In this document: positions 1-7,378 of the stretch, piece after piece | Numbering within the stretch: position 1 is the stretch's first letter | Layout: every line of letters begins with the position of its first letter | From: Kolteria novifilia | Lineage (GTDB): Bacteria; Planctomycetota; Planctomycetia; Kolteriales; Kolteriaceae | Direction: 5' to 3' | Assembly: GCA_007748055.1 (NCBI GenBank) | Contig: CP036279.1 | Location: 3,286,001-3,350,000, forward strand | Length of the DNA: 64,000 bases | The notes under the pieces: model-generated | The model's database searches: none | Told to the model about the DNA's origin: nothing | Seen by the model: the letters and a program-made list of their open reading frames with translations, nothing else | Translations under genes and position numbers: made by a program

Positions 1-91
1 ATCCGGTCGCAACGCCGCCAAGACCCGCCGGAAGACGTCCTTGGCCGGAATGCCGTTGGGAAGCTCGAGCGTCCCCAGCAGCAAGTCTTTT
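1..91 (-). pseudogene. ISAs1-family transposase fragment, cut by ISL3 copy 1
   Basis: Read on the minus strand, the stretch is open from base 91 to base 1 and gives KDLLLGTLELPNGIPAKDVF followed by RRVLAALRPD. This is the segment just after the N-terminal region of ISAs1 (H-repeat) transposases. A second fragment at 31999-32197 ends in KKDLLLE, the residues at which this one begins, which supports the assignment. The upstream part of the gene should lie beyond the ISL3 element at 92-1665 but is not there, so this is a remnant. It continues off the left edge of the window. Confidence 0.6.
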
Positions 92-1665
92 GCCTCGTCT
101 TCAGAATTTGTGGGTCGATGGTGGCTCGGGGAGGTTGCCGAGATTGTGATAGAGAGCGTATTTGAGGGTGCTGGGGTCGCGAAAGCCGTAGGAGCGGCGG
201 GTCGTCAATTTGACCTTCAGATTCATTCCCTCGACGGCGCCCGCGGAAATCTCTCCTTTTGCCTCGAACCAATTGAAGATCTGCTCGGCGTGACGCTCGA
301 GGGTTCGTGCCAGGTTGCGCATCGGTTCGATCCGTGTGCTCAAGGCCCGATCGAGCCACTCCTGGAAGAAGGATCCGATCCGCCAGGGAGCCTTGTAGTC
401 CCAAAGCCGCTGGAAATCTTCCTTCATCAGGTAGCACTTGACCGTCCTGAGGTTGTGCGTCAACAACTCGTTGAGACGAAGGACCTCCTTGCGTTTGAGG
501 TTGCCGCGACGCTTGAGCAGCAGCCAACGCGTCCGCTTGAGCACCTCGAAGCCCTTGCGTTTGAGTTCGCGTGCCTCCTGGGCCCGCACCTTGTCGATCG
601 CCTTGTTGAACAACTGCATGATGTGGAAGCGGTCGAGGATGTGCAGGGCCCCATTGGCCTCGCGAGCGATGACCGACAGGTAGGCCTTCCACATGTCGCT
701 GCAGATGTACTTCAGCCGCTCGGTTCGCCGCCTGCCGAAGAAGCGAAAGAAACGACCGAGCGTCTCCTTGGTCCGGTCTTGCCCGACCCAAAGCAGACGA
801 CGCGATCCGCGGTCGATCTGATAGACCAGGGTGAAGTACTGATGGCCCTTGCGGTAGGCGACCTCGTCGATGCCGATCGCCTCGATCCCTTCCAGGTCGC
901 GATGGCGGATTCCCCAGCAAACCGCCATTTTCACCGCACGAAAGACGGTGTGCCAACTCGTGCCGAAGATCGCGGCGGTCTCACGCCAGCTCAAGCGTTT
1001 GGCCCAACGGGCCAGGAACCATTGGAAGCTCGACGTCGTCCGCTCCTTGCCCGACGCCCAGGGAAGGCGTTCCACCTTCACCCCGCAAACAGGGCATGCG
1101 ACCCGCCGTGCCGCGTAGACGAACCAGACCGCCAGGCCCCACAGCGGCACATGCTGAAAACGACGCTCCGGCAGGTGGTCGTAAGTGCCGGCACGATTCC
1201 CGCAACCCGAACAGATCGGCCGGCTGCGACGCCGTGGGCGAACCCGAACCAGCAGTCCCTCTTTCGACGAATCGGCCCAAGCCGCCGATTCGTAGACGAA
1301 ACTCCCGTGACGCTCCAAGGCGTTGAGGATAACCTGAAGTCGCATCCCGTCTCTCGCGGCTGGCGTTTGAAGAAGTCCTTGCAAACTCCATCATGCGCCA
1401 CTCGAGAGCGGGATGCTCTTTTACTCCCTCCTGCCGACTTCTCTCCTTTCCGCTTGACCAGTGGAACATCCTCCCCGCCAACGGCCAAGGAGGAGTCTTT
1501 GCCGGGCGACCGAAGCCGAGCCACGATGGCGAGGCTGCAGGGCGAGCGAAGCGAGAAGACAAGGCAAAGCAGCAGCCGGACGCGGCCCTTGGCATACGGC
1601 GGTAACCTCCACTACCAAGCGGAACGGAGAATACACTCACCACCCACAGATTTGGCAATAGAGCC
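92..1665 (-). mobile_element. ISL3-family insertion sequence, copy 1
   Basis: This 1574-bp element is the reverse complement of the copy at 41084-42657 and has exactly the same length. The ends are imperfect 24-bp inverted repeats, one starting GGCTCTATTGCCAAATC (minus strand, from 1665) and the other GCCTCGTCTTCAGAAT (from 92); both end in TGTGGGT. It carries one transposase gene. Unlike copy 2 it has no target duplication: the left flank is AGTCTTTT and the right flank CCAATTCT. A deletion or recombination after insertion is likely, because the left flank is an ISAs1 gene and the right flank an unrelated reading frame. Confidence 0.9.
101..1345 (-). CDS. ISL3-family transposase (copy 1)
   Basis: The 414-residue protein matches the ISL3 transposase layout: an N-terminal zinc-finger region with Cys pairs (CSGCGN and CPVCG), a helix-turn-helix segment, then a DDE catalytic domain that begins near IGIDEVAYRKGHQYFTLVYQ and includes the CSDMWKAY and LDRFHIMQLF blocks. 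The C-terminal SAGAVEGMN motif holds the expected glutamate. I chose the ATG giving MRLQVIL because ISL3 transposases normally begin there. A TTG 39 bases upstream would add 13 residues. It differs from copy 2 by only a few substitutions, and nothing indicates it is inactive. Confidence 0.9.
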   Translation of the reverse strand: MRLQVILNALERHGSFVYESAAWADSSKEGLLVRVRPRRRSRPICSGCGNRAGTYDHLPERRFQHVPLWGLAVWFVYAARRVACPVCGVKVERLPWASGKERTTSSFQWFLARWAKRLSWRETAAIFGTSWHTVFRAVKMAVCWGIRHRDLEGIEAIGIDEVAYRKGHQYFTLVYQIDRGSRRLLWVGQDRTKETLGRFFRFFGRRRTERLKYICSDMWKAYLSVIAREANGALHILDRFHIMQLFNKAIDKVRAQEARELKRKGFEVLKRTRWLLLKRRGNLKRKEVLRLNELLTHNLRTVKCYLMKEDFQRLWDYKAPWRIGSFFQEWLDRALSTRIEPMRNLARTLERHAEQIFNWFEAKGEISAGAVEGMNLKVKLTTRRSYGFRDPSTLKYALYHNLGNLPEPPSTHKF

Positions 1666-1857
1666 CCAATTCTTTCTGCTGCTGAAGAACTAGGACTTTC
1701 CCAAAGTCAGTTGAATGACTACGTGAACGATCGTCCTCAATTCTTTAAGGTCGAGGACGCCAAAACCAACTTGAGCCATAAAGACGAGCTATCAGGGAAC
1801 GACAATCTTGGCCCCATACTCCGGGACATGAGAAACTACTTTGGGATCGACAGGTGA
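1666..1857 (+). pseudogene. 3' remnant of an unknown gene truncated by ISL3
   Basis: An open frame without a start runs from the ISL3 end to the TGA at 1855-1857. It encodes PILSAAEELGLSQSQLNDYV and continues to NYFGIDR. The AAEELGLSQSQL segment resembles a short helix-turn-helix, which is weak evidence on its own. The stop lies four bases before the ATG of the ankyrin gene, so the two were probably co-transcribed and translationally coupled. The 5' part is not on the other side of the ISL3 element. Confidence 0.45.
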
Positions 1858-1861
1858 AACC

Positions 1862-2383
1862 ATGCCTAAGCCTAGTATGGACGAAATGTATGACGCAATC
1901 TACGACGGGAATTGTAGTCAAATTGACTCGCTGATTCGTTTAGGACTGGGAGTTGACACGAAGGCTGAGGGCGAAGAATGGAATTTTCTCCACATGGCAC
2001 TAGTGTCACTTGCAATCCCTCCCAACCCCGACGTAATCCGCCATCTTGTGAGCCTTGGTGTCGACGTTAATGGACGGGACAGCCGCATGTGGACACCCTT
2101 GCACTTTGCCATACGTACTCAAAATAGTATTGTCGTAAAGATCTTGATCGATGCTGGCGCGGACGTCAACGCAGTGAATGACGAAGGTATTAGTCCACTC
2201 CATTTGTGCGTGCTTGAGTGTCCTAGCTGTGTGAGGATTGCCCAGATGCTCTTGGCCGCCGGAGCTAGTCCCGACACTGATAAAGGAGGAGGAACTGCTC
2301 GACACTTGGCCAATTCCATTAGTCATCCGGATAGCGGTGCGCTTCGTGAGTTGTTCGCCCAACATCCGTCAAAGAAGGTTTGA
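1862..2383 (+). CDS. Ankyrin-repeat protein
   Basis: The protein has 173 residues and three or four ankyrin repeats. The clearest are the unit around TPLHFAIRTQNSIVVKILID with AGADVNAVND, and the unit around SPLHLCVLECPSCVRIAQML with AAGASPDTD; a more divergent N-terminal unit contains FLHMALVSL and VSLGVDVNG. There is no signal peptide or membrane segment, so it is probably a cytoplasmic protein-binding protein. I chose the ATG at 1862 because AGGTGA lies just upstream and overlaps the stop of the preceding remnant. Base composition is visibly poorer in GC than that of the flanking IS elements. Small ankyrin proteins are common immunity proteins of polymorphic toxins, but no toxin is visible here. 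Confidence 0.75.
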   Translation: MPKPSMDEMYDAIYDGNCSQIDSLIRLGLGVDTKAEGEEWNFLHMALVSLAIPPNPDVIRHLVSLGVDVNGRDSRMWTPLHFAIRTQNSIVVKILIDAGADVNAVNDEGISPLHLCVLECPSCVRIAQMLLAAGASPDTDKGGGTARHLANSISHPDSGALRELFAQHPSKKV

Positions 2384-2390
2384 GCAACAA

Positions 2391-2717
2391 GTGAAATACT
2401 TCTATTTCGATGCCGATAGTGGCAATGGAATACAGTCCTCGGAAGCGATAGAAAGTGACGGTGACGTCATTGTTTCAACATGGACTTCACTCTCACGTGA
2501 GCGAGGCTCGTTCTTGGGCATCTATTGCTCAAATGGTGTTTTGGTTCAGTTTGTTTGGGAAGATGCAGCATCGATCTCGATAGACCTTCCTTTGCCTGAT
2601 CGAGGTGGCTCGATGACCAATCAGCTTTCATACGACGAATGCAGCAGAATCGTAGAGTTTCTATGTTCTGGAGGAAGTCCTGACGAACTTCAGGGGCTTA
2701 GGTGGGTGAGTTGGTGA
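2391..2717 (+). CDS. Small hypothetical protein, possible immunity protein
   Basis: A GTG start eight bases after the ankyrin stop opens a 108-residue frame beginning MKYFYFDADSGNGIQSSEAI. AAGAAGG lies about a dozen bases upstream. The product is acidic, has no membrane segment and includes a strand-rich stretch (GIYCSNGVLVQFVWED). I do not recognise the family. Size, acidity and tight coupling to an ankyrin gene would suit a toxin-immunity or accessory protein, but that is inference. A longer in-frame reading starts inside the ankyrin gene at 2238 and looks like out-of-frame noise. Confidence 0.45.
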   Translation: MKYFYFDADSGNGIQSSEAIESDGDVIVSTWTSLSRERGSFLGIYCSNGVLVQFVWEDAASISIDLPLPDRGGSMTNQLSYDECSRIVEFLCSGGSPDELQGLRWVSW

Positions 2718-2949
2718 CATGGCCCAATGTGACCGAATCGTCACTTGCTACAACAGTCCATCGGCTCTCATCTGAACTTTGTCCAGGTTGATCGGACGCG
2801 GGTGAATTGAAGGCAGTTGTGCCAAACGATCGAGAGTTGTCTCCTCCTCGGAATTTGTGGGTCATCTCTTGGCTGTTTTGACGTCGACGGGGCCCATTCT
2901 TCGAGAAACACCGCTGTTTTTGCCTTCGGAGGCCTGCTGCCGATTGGAC

Positions 2950-3348
2950 GTGAGCGTTGCAACGGTGGCGTGTGGTGCGGGAAGCAGGAGCCGATGACGA
3001 CGGGGAACCGGGCACCGATCAACGAGGAGTGGCGGCATGGGCGCGGCGTTGGGCTCGGCGGGCGCGTTTGCGGTCGGCTCGTTGGCGAGCTTCGTCGGCG
3101 CGCTCTTGGAGACGATGCTGGGGGTGCTCGTCGATCCAACGGTCGGGTAGCAACGAAGGGAGATCCGAAGCCGGGGTGGTCGGCAGGCGAGTGTAGACGT
3201 CGCGGAGATACGCGAAGGGATCGACGTGATGGCGGTTGCAACTCTTGGTCAGCGTGAAGAAGGTGGCGGCGGTCTCGCCTCCTTGGCTGTTGCCGAAGAA
3301 GAGCCAAGCCTTGCGGCCGAGGACGGCGTACTTCAGCGCCGCTTCGGT
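2950..3348 (-). mobile_element. Partial IS66 element (3' end of tnpC), cut by another IS66
   Basis: The left boundary is the IS66 terminal repeat GTGAGCGTTGCAACGGTGGC. The segment matches the tnpC 3' end of the full minus-strand copies and carries the last 110 codons of tnpC on the minus strand (3348-3019), with the EAALKYAVLGRKAWLFFGN block. At 3348/3349 the match stops at GCTTCGGT and a complete plus-strand IS66 begins. The missing remainder is not found after that element, so the insertion was followed by deletion or recombination. Confidence 0.85.
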
Positions 3349-3426
3349 GTGAGCGTTGCAACGGTGGCGTCTTGTGGATTGCGGTAGGCTTGGGTTGGTT
3401 GGCCCTGGTTTGTCGCGAGGCGGAAG

Positions 3427-3780
3427 ATGCGAGTTCGTTGTGCGGAGAAGGAAGCGTATTGGCGGAAGGTCGTTCGTCGGCAAGAGGAGAGCGGGCGGGG
3501 CGTTCGGAGGTTCTGCCGGGAAGAAGGGATTTCGGAGGCGTCGTTCTACGGCTGGCGGCGTGAGCTACAGCGACGCGATCGACAAGAGAAACGGTCGACT
3601 GCGGTCGATGGCGGTGGAACGTGTCCGTCGCCGTTCGTGACGTTGCGGGTGGCCCCGCCGTCGATGAGCGTGATCGAGATCGTTCACCCCCGAGGCTACA
3701 TCGTGCGGGCGCCGGCCCAAGTCGACTGCGACGCCTTGCGTCAAGTGCTTGCCGCCCTCGAGAGCGTCGAGGAGGAGTGA
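3427..3780 (+). CDS. tnpA: IS66 TnpA (copy A)
   Basis: The 117-residue protein has the IS66 TnpA helix-turn-helix (YWRKVVRRQEESGRGVRRFC then REEGISEASFYGWRREL) and a short C-terminal domain ending EIVHPRGYIVR to the stop. TnpA is required with TnpB for IS66 transposition, although its biochemical role is poorly defined. The gene starts 78 bases inside the element. Its stop lies two bases before the tnpB ATG, so the two genes are translationally linked. Confidence 0.88.
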   Translation: MRVRCAEKEAYWRKVVRRQEESGRGVRRFCREEGISEASFYGWRRELQRRDRQEKRSTAVDGGGTCPSPFVTLRVAPPSMSVIEIVHPRGYIVRAPAQVDCDALRQVLAALESVEEE

Positions 3781-3782
3781 GC

Positions 3783-4175
3783 ATGTGGTCGGTCCCTCAT
3801 CAGGTGCGGATCTTTCTGGCCCGGGAACCGGTCGATATGCGTAAGAGCTTTCACGGGCTCATCGCCTTGACGGAGTCGGTGCTCGAGCAAGATCCGCTTT
3901 CGGGCCATTTGTTCGTCTTCATCAATCGCCGCCGGGATCGCCTCAAGGTGCTCTATTGGGGCGGCGTCGGCTATTGCATTTGGTATCAGCAGTTGGAGGA
4001 AGGAAGCTATCAGCTTCCCGACGCCCAGGCGGCCGACGACGAGGCCGGCCTCGAGATCACTGCCGGACAATTGTCACTCATTCTCGAGGGCATCGACCTC
4101 TCCTCGGTCCGGCATCGCAAACGCTTTCAAGTCTCCGATCAGCACCGTGACGCGACGTCGTCCCGTCGTTCGTGA
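3783..4175 (+). CDS. tnpB: IS66 TnpB (copy A)
   Basis: This 130-residue protein carries the IS66 Orf2/TnpB signature: EPVDMRKSFHGLIALTESVL, then LFVFINRRRDRLKVLYWGG and GYCIWYQQLEEGSY. The start is the ATG two bases after tnpA (MWSVPHQVRIF). TnpB is an accessory protein essential for transposition in characterised IS66 elements. The C-terminus ends soon after the RHRKRFQV block, about where the family usually ends. Confidence 0.9.
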   Translation: MWSVPHQVRIFLAREPVDMRKSFHGLIALTESVLEQDPLSGHLFVFINRRRDRLKVLYWGGVGYCIWYQQLEEGSYQLPDAQAADDEAGLEITAGQLSLILEGIDLSSVRHRKRFQVSDQHRDATSSRRS

Positions 4176-4533
4176 CTTCCCCTCGCTCTTTCCCGAATGA
4201 TGCGTGCCGCTCCGCGGAGCCAGGACGCGCCGCTGCTCCTTCGAGACGCCAGTTCCCCGTCGCGGCGGCGAGAGCCTGGAAGCCATGGGACGGCACGCGA
4301 CCAAAACCGAGTCTTGTCTTCGGTTGTCCTCGGACCCAGGGTTCTTCGCTTGCCAATCTCGTTGGACGATCGACCCTGGCGTTCTCTTCGCGAGCGACAA
4401 CGATGTCATGGTGATGGCAGCGACGAGGCGGACTCGCAGGCTTTCTCGTCATTCCGTCGAAATTGCTGAAACTGCTCTGGCGCCTTCGGCGTCGAGGTGC
4501 TAGGGTGTCCCCGCGACAACTGAGATCGGTTTG
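4176..4533 (+). other. Unusually long tnpB-tnpC spacer within IS66
   Basis: About 358 bases separate tnpB from tnpC; in most IS66 elements these genes nearly abut. The spacer is kept almost unchanged in all three full copies (8 to 10 differences at most by eye). Several overlapping frames are open on it, but none has a good ribosome site or recognisable domain. It may be a passenger insertion or a regulatory region for tnpC. Confidence 0.5.
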
Positions 4534-6240
4534 ATGGACGCCTTCGACGTGAACCTCCCCCACGATATCGACGCCTGCCACGAGTTGATCCTCGAACTCG
4601 ATCGGGAGCGCCGACGGCAAGCCGCCGTCATCGCCCAGCAACAAGAGACCATCGCCCAGCAGCAAGAGACCATCGCCCAACAACAAGCAATCATCGCTCA
4701 GCAGCAGGAGACGATCGATCGCTTGCAGAGCGACGTCGACTTGCTCAAGCGGACCTTGTACGGCCGGCGGCGGGAACGCTTCGTCGACGATTCCCAGCAG
4801 GGGCTTTTGTTCGACTCGACAATCGTCGGGGCGGACGACGATTCAGGCTCCGGCGACGACGAGAGCGATGACGACGAACCGTCACCGGAACGCCGCACCA
4901 GCAAGGGACGCGGCCGGCGTCTCTTCCCCGAGTTGCTGCCGCGCAAGACGGTCCGCCACGAACTCGACGAGCACGAGGCTCCCGAGGAGCTGAGGAGCGA
5001 TCCGGCCGCCCGGCGGTTCTTCAAGAAGACCAGCGAGCAACTGGAGTTCACGCCCGCTTCGATCCATGTGATCGAACATTACCAAGAGGTGATCGTTCGC
5101 GACGAAGCATCGGGCGAGACGACGATCGTCTCGGCAACGAAGCCGCCGCAGTTGATCGACGCTTACGCCGGCCCCGGCTTCTGGGCTCATCTGACCGCCA
5201 GTCGCTTCGCCGACCATCTGCCCTACTACCGACAAGAGGACATCCTCGCTCGCCACGGCTGCCGCATCGGCCGCGGCACCCAACAGCGTTGGCTCTTCGC
5301 CCTGGCCTTGGCGGTCGCGCCGTTGGTCGAACTGATGCGTCGGCTGGCGTTGCAGTCCGAGGTGCTGGGCTGCGATGAAACGCCGGTCAAGATGTTGGCG
5401 GGCGAGCCGCCTGGCTGCACCAAGACCTATCTCTGGAGCACCGTCGGCGACAATGCCCATCCCTACGACTGCTTCCACTTCACGCCCGACCGCAGCCGCG
5501 ATGGTCCCGACGAGTTCCTCGCCGGCTTCCAGGGTTACTTGCAGTCGGACGCCTACACCTGCTACGAGCGAATCGCCGCGGCGGACGACCGGATCGTCCC
5601 CGTCGGTTGCTGGGCTCATGCACGCCGTAAGTTCGAGGAAATCCACTTCAGCGCGCCGAGCGTGCGGACGCACACCGCCCTCGGCTACTTCCAGCGGCTC
5701 TACGACATCGAAGATCGCGCCCGTGACAGTAGTGTGTCACAACGCGGCGCCAAGCCGATCGTGACCGAGTTCCATCAGTGGCTGCTCGAGCAGCACGAGC
5801 GGGAGCTTCCGAAATCGAAGCTGCGCGCCGCCATCGCTTACATGACCAACCGGTGGCAGTCCTTCGCGTGCTATCTCGACCATGGGGCGATTCCCATCGA
5901 CAACAACCGCACCGAAGCGGCGCTGAAGTACGCCGTCCTCGGCCGCAAGGCGTGGCTCTTCTTCGGCAACAGCCAAGGAGGCGAGACCGCCGCCACCTTC
6001 TTCACGCTGACCAAGAGTTGCAACCGCCATCACGTCGATCCCTTCGCCTACCTCCGCGATGTCTACACTCGCCTGCCGAGCACTCCGGCTTCGGATCTCC
6101 CTTCGTTGCTACCCGACCGTTGGATCGACGAGCACCCCCAGCATCGTCTCCAAGAGCGCGCCGACGAAGCCCGTCAACGAGCCGACCGCAAACGCGCCCG
6201 CCGAGCCCAACGCCGCGTCCCTGCTGCCACTCCCCGTTGA
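4534..6240 (+). CDS. tnpC: IS66 TnpC transposase (copy A)
   Basis: The 568-residue DDE transposase has an N-terminal coiled coil with a QQQETIA heptad-like repeat (roughly residues 35-68), an acidic low-complexity patch (DDDSGSGDDESDDD), a zinc-binding region, and the DDE core. The core includes EVLGCDETPVKM (first Asp), SDAYTCYERIAAADDRIV with GCWAHARRKFEE (second Asp region), and IDNNRTEAALK near the C-terminus (catalytic Glu). I chose the ATG at 4534 over a TTG directly before it. The coiled coil varies in repeat number between copies: copy B has lost two units. Confidence 0.92.
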   Translation: MDAFDVNLPHDIDACHELILELDRERRRQAAVIAQQQETIAQQQETIAQQQAIIAQQQETIDRLQSDVDLLKRTLYGRRRERFVDDSQQGLLFDSTIVGADDDSGSGDDESDDDEPSPERRTSKGRGRRLFPELLPRKTVRHELDEHEAPEELRSDPAARRFFKKTSEQLEFTPASIHVIEHYQEVIVRDEASGETTIVSATKPPQLIDAYAGPGFWAHLTASRFADHLPYYRQEDILARHGCRIGRGTQQRWLFALALAVAPLVELMRRLALQSEVLGCDETPVKMLAGEPPGCTKTYLWSTVGDNAHPYDCFHFTPDRSRDGPDEFLAGFQGYLQSDAYTCYERIAAADDRIVPVGCWAHARRKFEEIHFSAPSVRTHTALGYFQRLYDIEDRARDSSVSQRGAKPIVTEFHQWLLEQHERELPKSKLRAAIAYMTNRWQSFACYLDHGAIPIDNNRTEAALKYAVLGRKAWLFFGNSQGGETAATFFTLTKSCNRHHVDPFAYLRDVYTRLPSTPASDLPSLLPDRWIDEHPQHRLQERADEARQRADRKRARRAQRRVPAATPR

Positions 6241-6468
6241 TCGGTGACCGGTCCCCCATCGTCATCGGCTCCTGCTTCTCCCACACGCCACCGTTGCAAC
6301 GCTCACTTTTGGGGAGAGCCATACCCTAGCAACAGGGTGAGGGGATACGATAACCTTGCGTTGGGGGGCGGGGTCGGAGAGTACTTGGCTTGTTGGCCTC
6401 AGGACGTCGACCAAAGAATTGGGCGCAGTTGGTTCGATACACCGCAAGGTCGATGACGAGGAACCCGT

Positions 6469-7312
6469 ATGCCACGTATCCTCTTCACTTGGGAACTCGG
6501 ACGGGGCCTGGGGCACTTGTTGCCGCATCGGCGGACGGTGGAGGCGCTGCGCGAACGGGGAGATGAGGTCTTCTTCGCCTCGCGGAACCTGCAGGCGATG
6601 GAGAAGGTCTTCGGCGGCCTCGGCATCCGTTACCTGCAGGCTCCCTTCAAGTGCAGTCCTCCCACGCACCCCATCGAGAAGACCGTCACCTTCGCCCATA
6701 TCCTGAACAACGTCGGCTTCGACGACCCCGGCGAGCTCTTCTCCCTTGTCGCCGCCTGGCGCAACCTCTTCGAACTCGTGGAGCCCGACCTCGTCATCTG
6801 CGATCACAGCCCTATCGCACTCCTCGCTCTTCGCGGCCTCCCCGCCAAGCGAGCCACCATCGGCGCGGGCTTTAGTTGTCCGATCGCTGTCGCCCCCTTT
6901 CCCGTCCTCGAGCCTCGCTTGCCGCACACGCCCGAGGAACTCCTCGCCGACGAGGCCCGACTCCTCGCCAACGCCAACGAGGTCCTCGGCCGCTTCGGCA
7001 GCCCACCCCTCGAGTACCTCGCCCAACTCTACGCCGATCTCGACGACCGGATTCTCATCACCTTCCAGGAAATGGACCACTACCAGGATCGCGCGGGCGC
7101 CACCTACTGGGGGCTTTCGCCGCTGGTCCCGGGTGCTCCTCCCGCCTGCCCACCCGGCGATCGCCCCAGGGTCTTCGGCTACCTGAAACCCTTCGCGTCG
7201 CTCCCCACGCTCCTGGAACTCCTCAACAAGCTCGAGCTGCCGACCGTCATCCATCCCGATGGCATCTCCTCCTCGATCCAGCAGAAGTACGCCTCGCGAA
7301 CGCTCCACTTTC
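6469..7312 (+). pseudogene. GT1-like glycosyltransferase, 5' part (split by IS66 copy B)
   Basis: This is the 5' portion (281 codons plus one base) of a gene resumed at 10258-10607. It starts MPRILFTWELGRGLGHLLPH, the glycine-rich opening of UDP-glycosyltransferases of the YjiC/MGT type, and continues with an N-terminal Rossmann-like domain (LVEPDLVICDHSPIALLALR). The ATG has GAGGAAC seven bases upstream. IS66 copy B is inserted after RTLHF with the target CCACTTTC. Removing the element and one target copy restores a CAG codon and a 397-residue protein that reads HFQQERVDIAQ, as in the paralogue at 37440. The gene as it stands should be inactive. Confidence 0.85.
7305..7312. repeat. Target-site duplication of IS66 copy B (left)
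   Basis: CCACTTTC directly precedes the element at 7313 and is repeated exactly at 10250-10257, directly after it. Eight bases is the length known for IS66 elements. Confidence 0.92.
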
Positions 7313-7378
7313 GTGAGCGTTGCAACGGTGGCGTGTGGGGGAAGCAGGAGCCGATGACGATGGGGGACCGGTCACCGA

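Larger units (their letters stand above)
3349..6306 (+). mobile_element. Complete IS66-family element, copy A
   Basis: The 2958-bp element is bounded by inverted repeats starting GTGAGCGTTGCAACGGTGGC and carries tnpA, tnpB and tnpC in the canonical order. It is the same length as copy C (29041-31998) and 21 bp longer than copy B (7313-10249). The flanks are GCTTCGGT on the left, inside an older partial IS66, and TTTTGGGG on the right, so there is no 8-bp target duplication. This suggests a rearranged junction rather than a simple insertion. Confidence 0.92.

Noticed and set aside
41-1693. 550-codon plus-strand frame across ISL3 copy 1
   Set aside because: It is the antisense of the ISL3 transposase, and the same shadow occurs opposite copy 2.
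2840-2870. Possible ISL3-like terminal repeat (GGAATTTGTGGGTC)
   Set aside because: It shares a 13-base core with the ISL3 end, but the flanking bases differ and no second end or transposase fragment is found.
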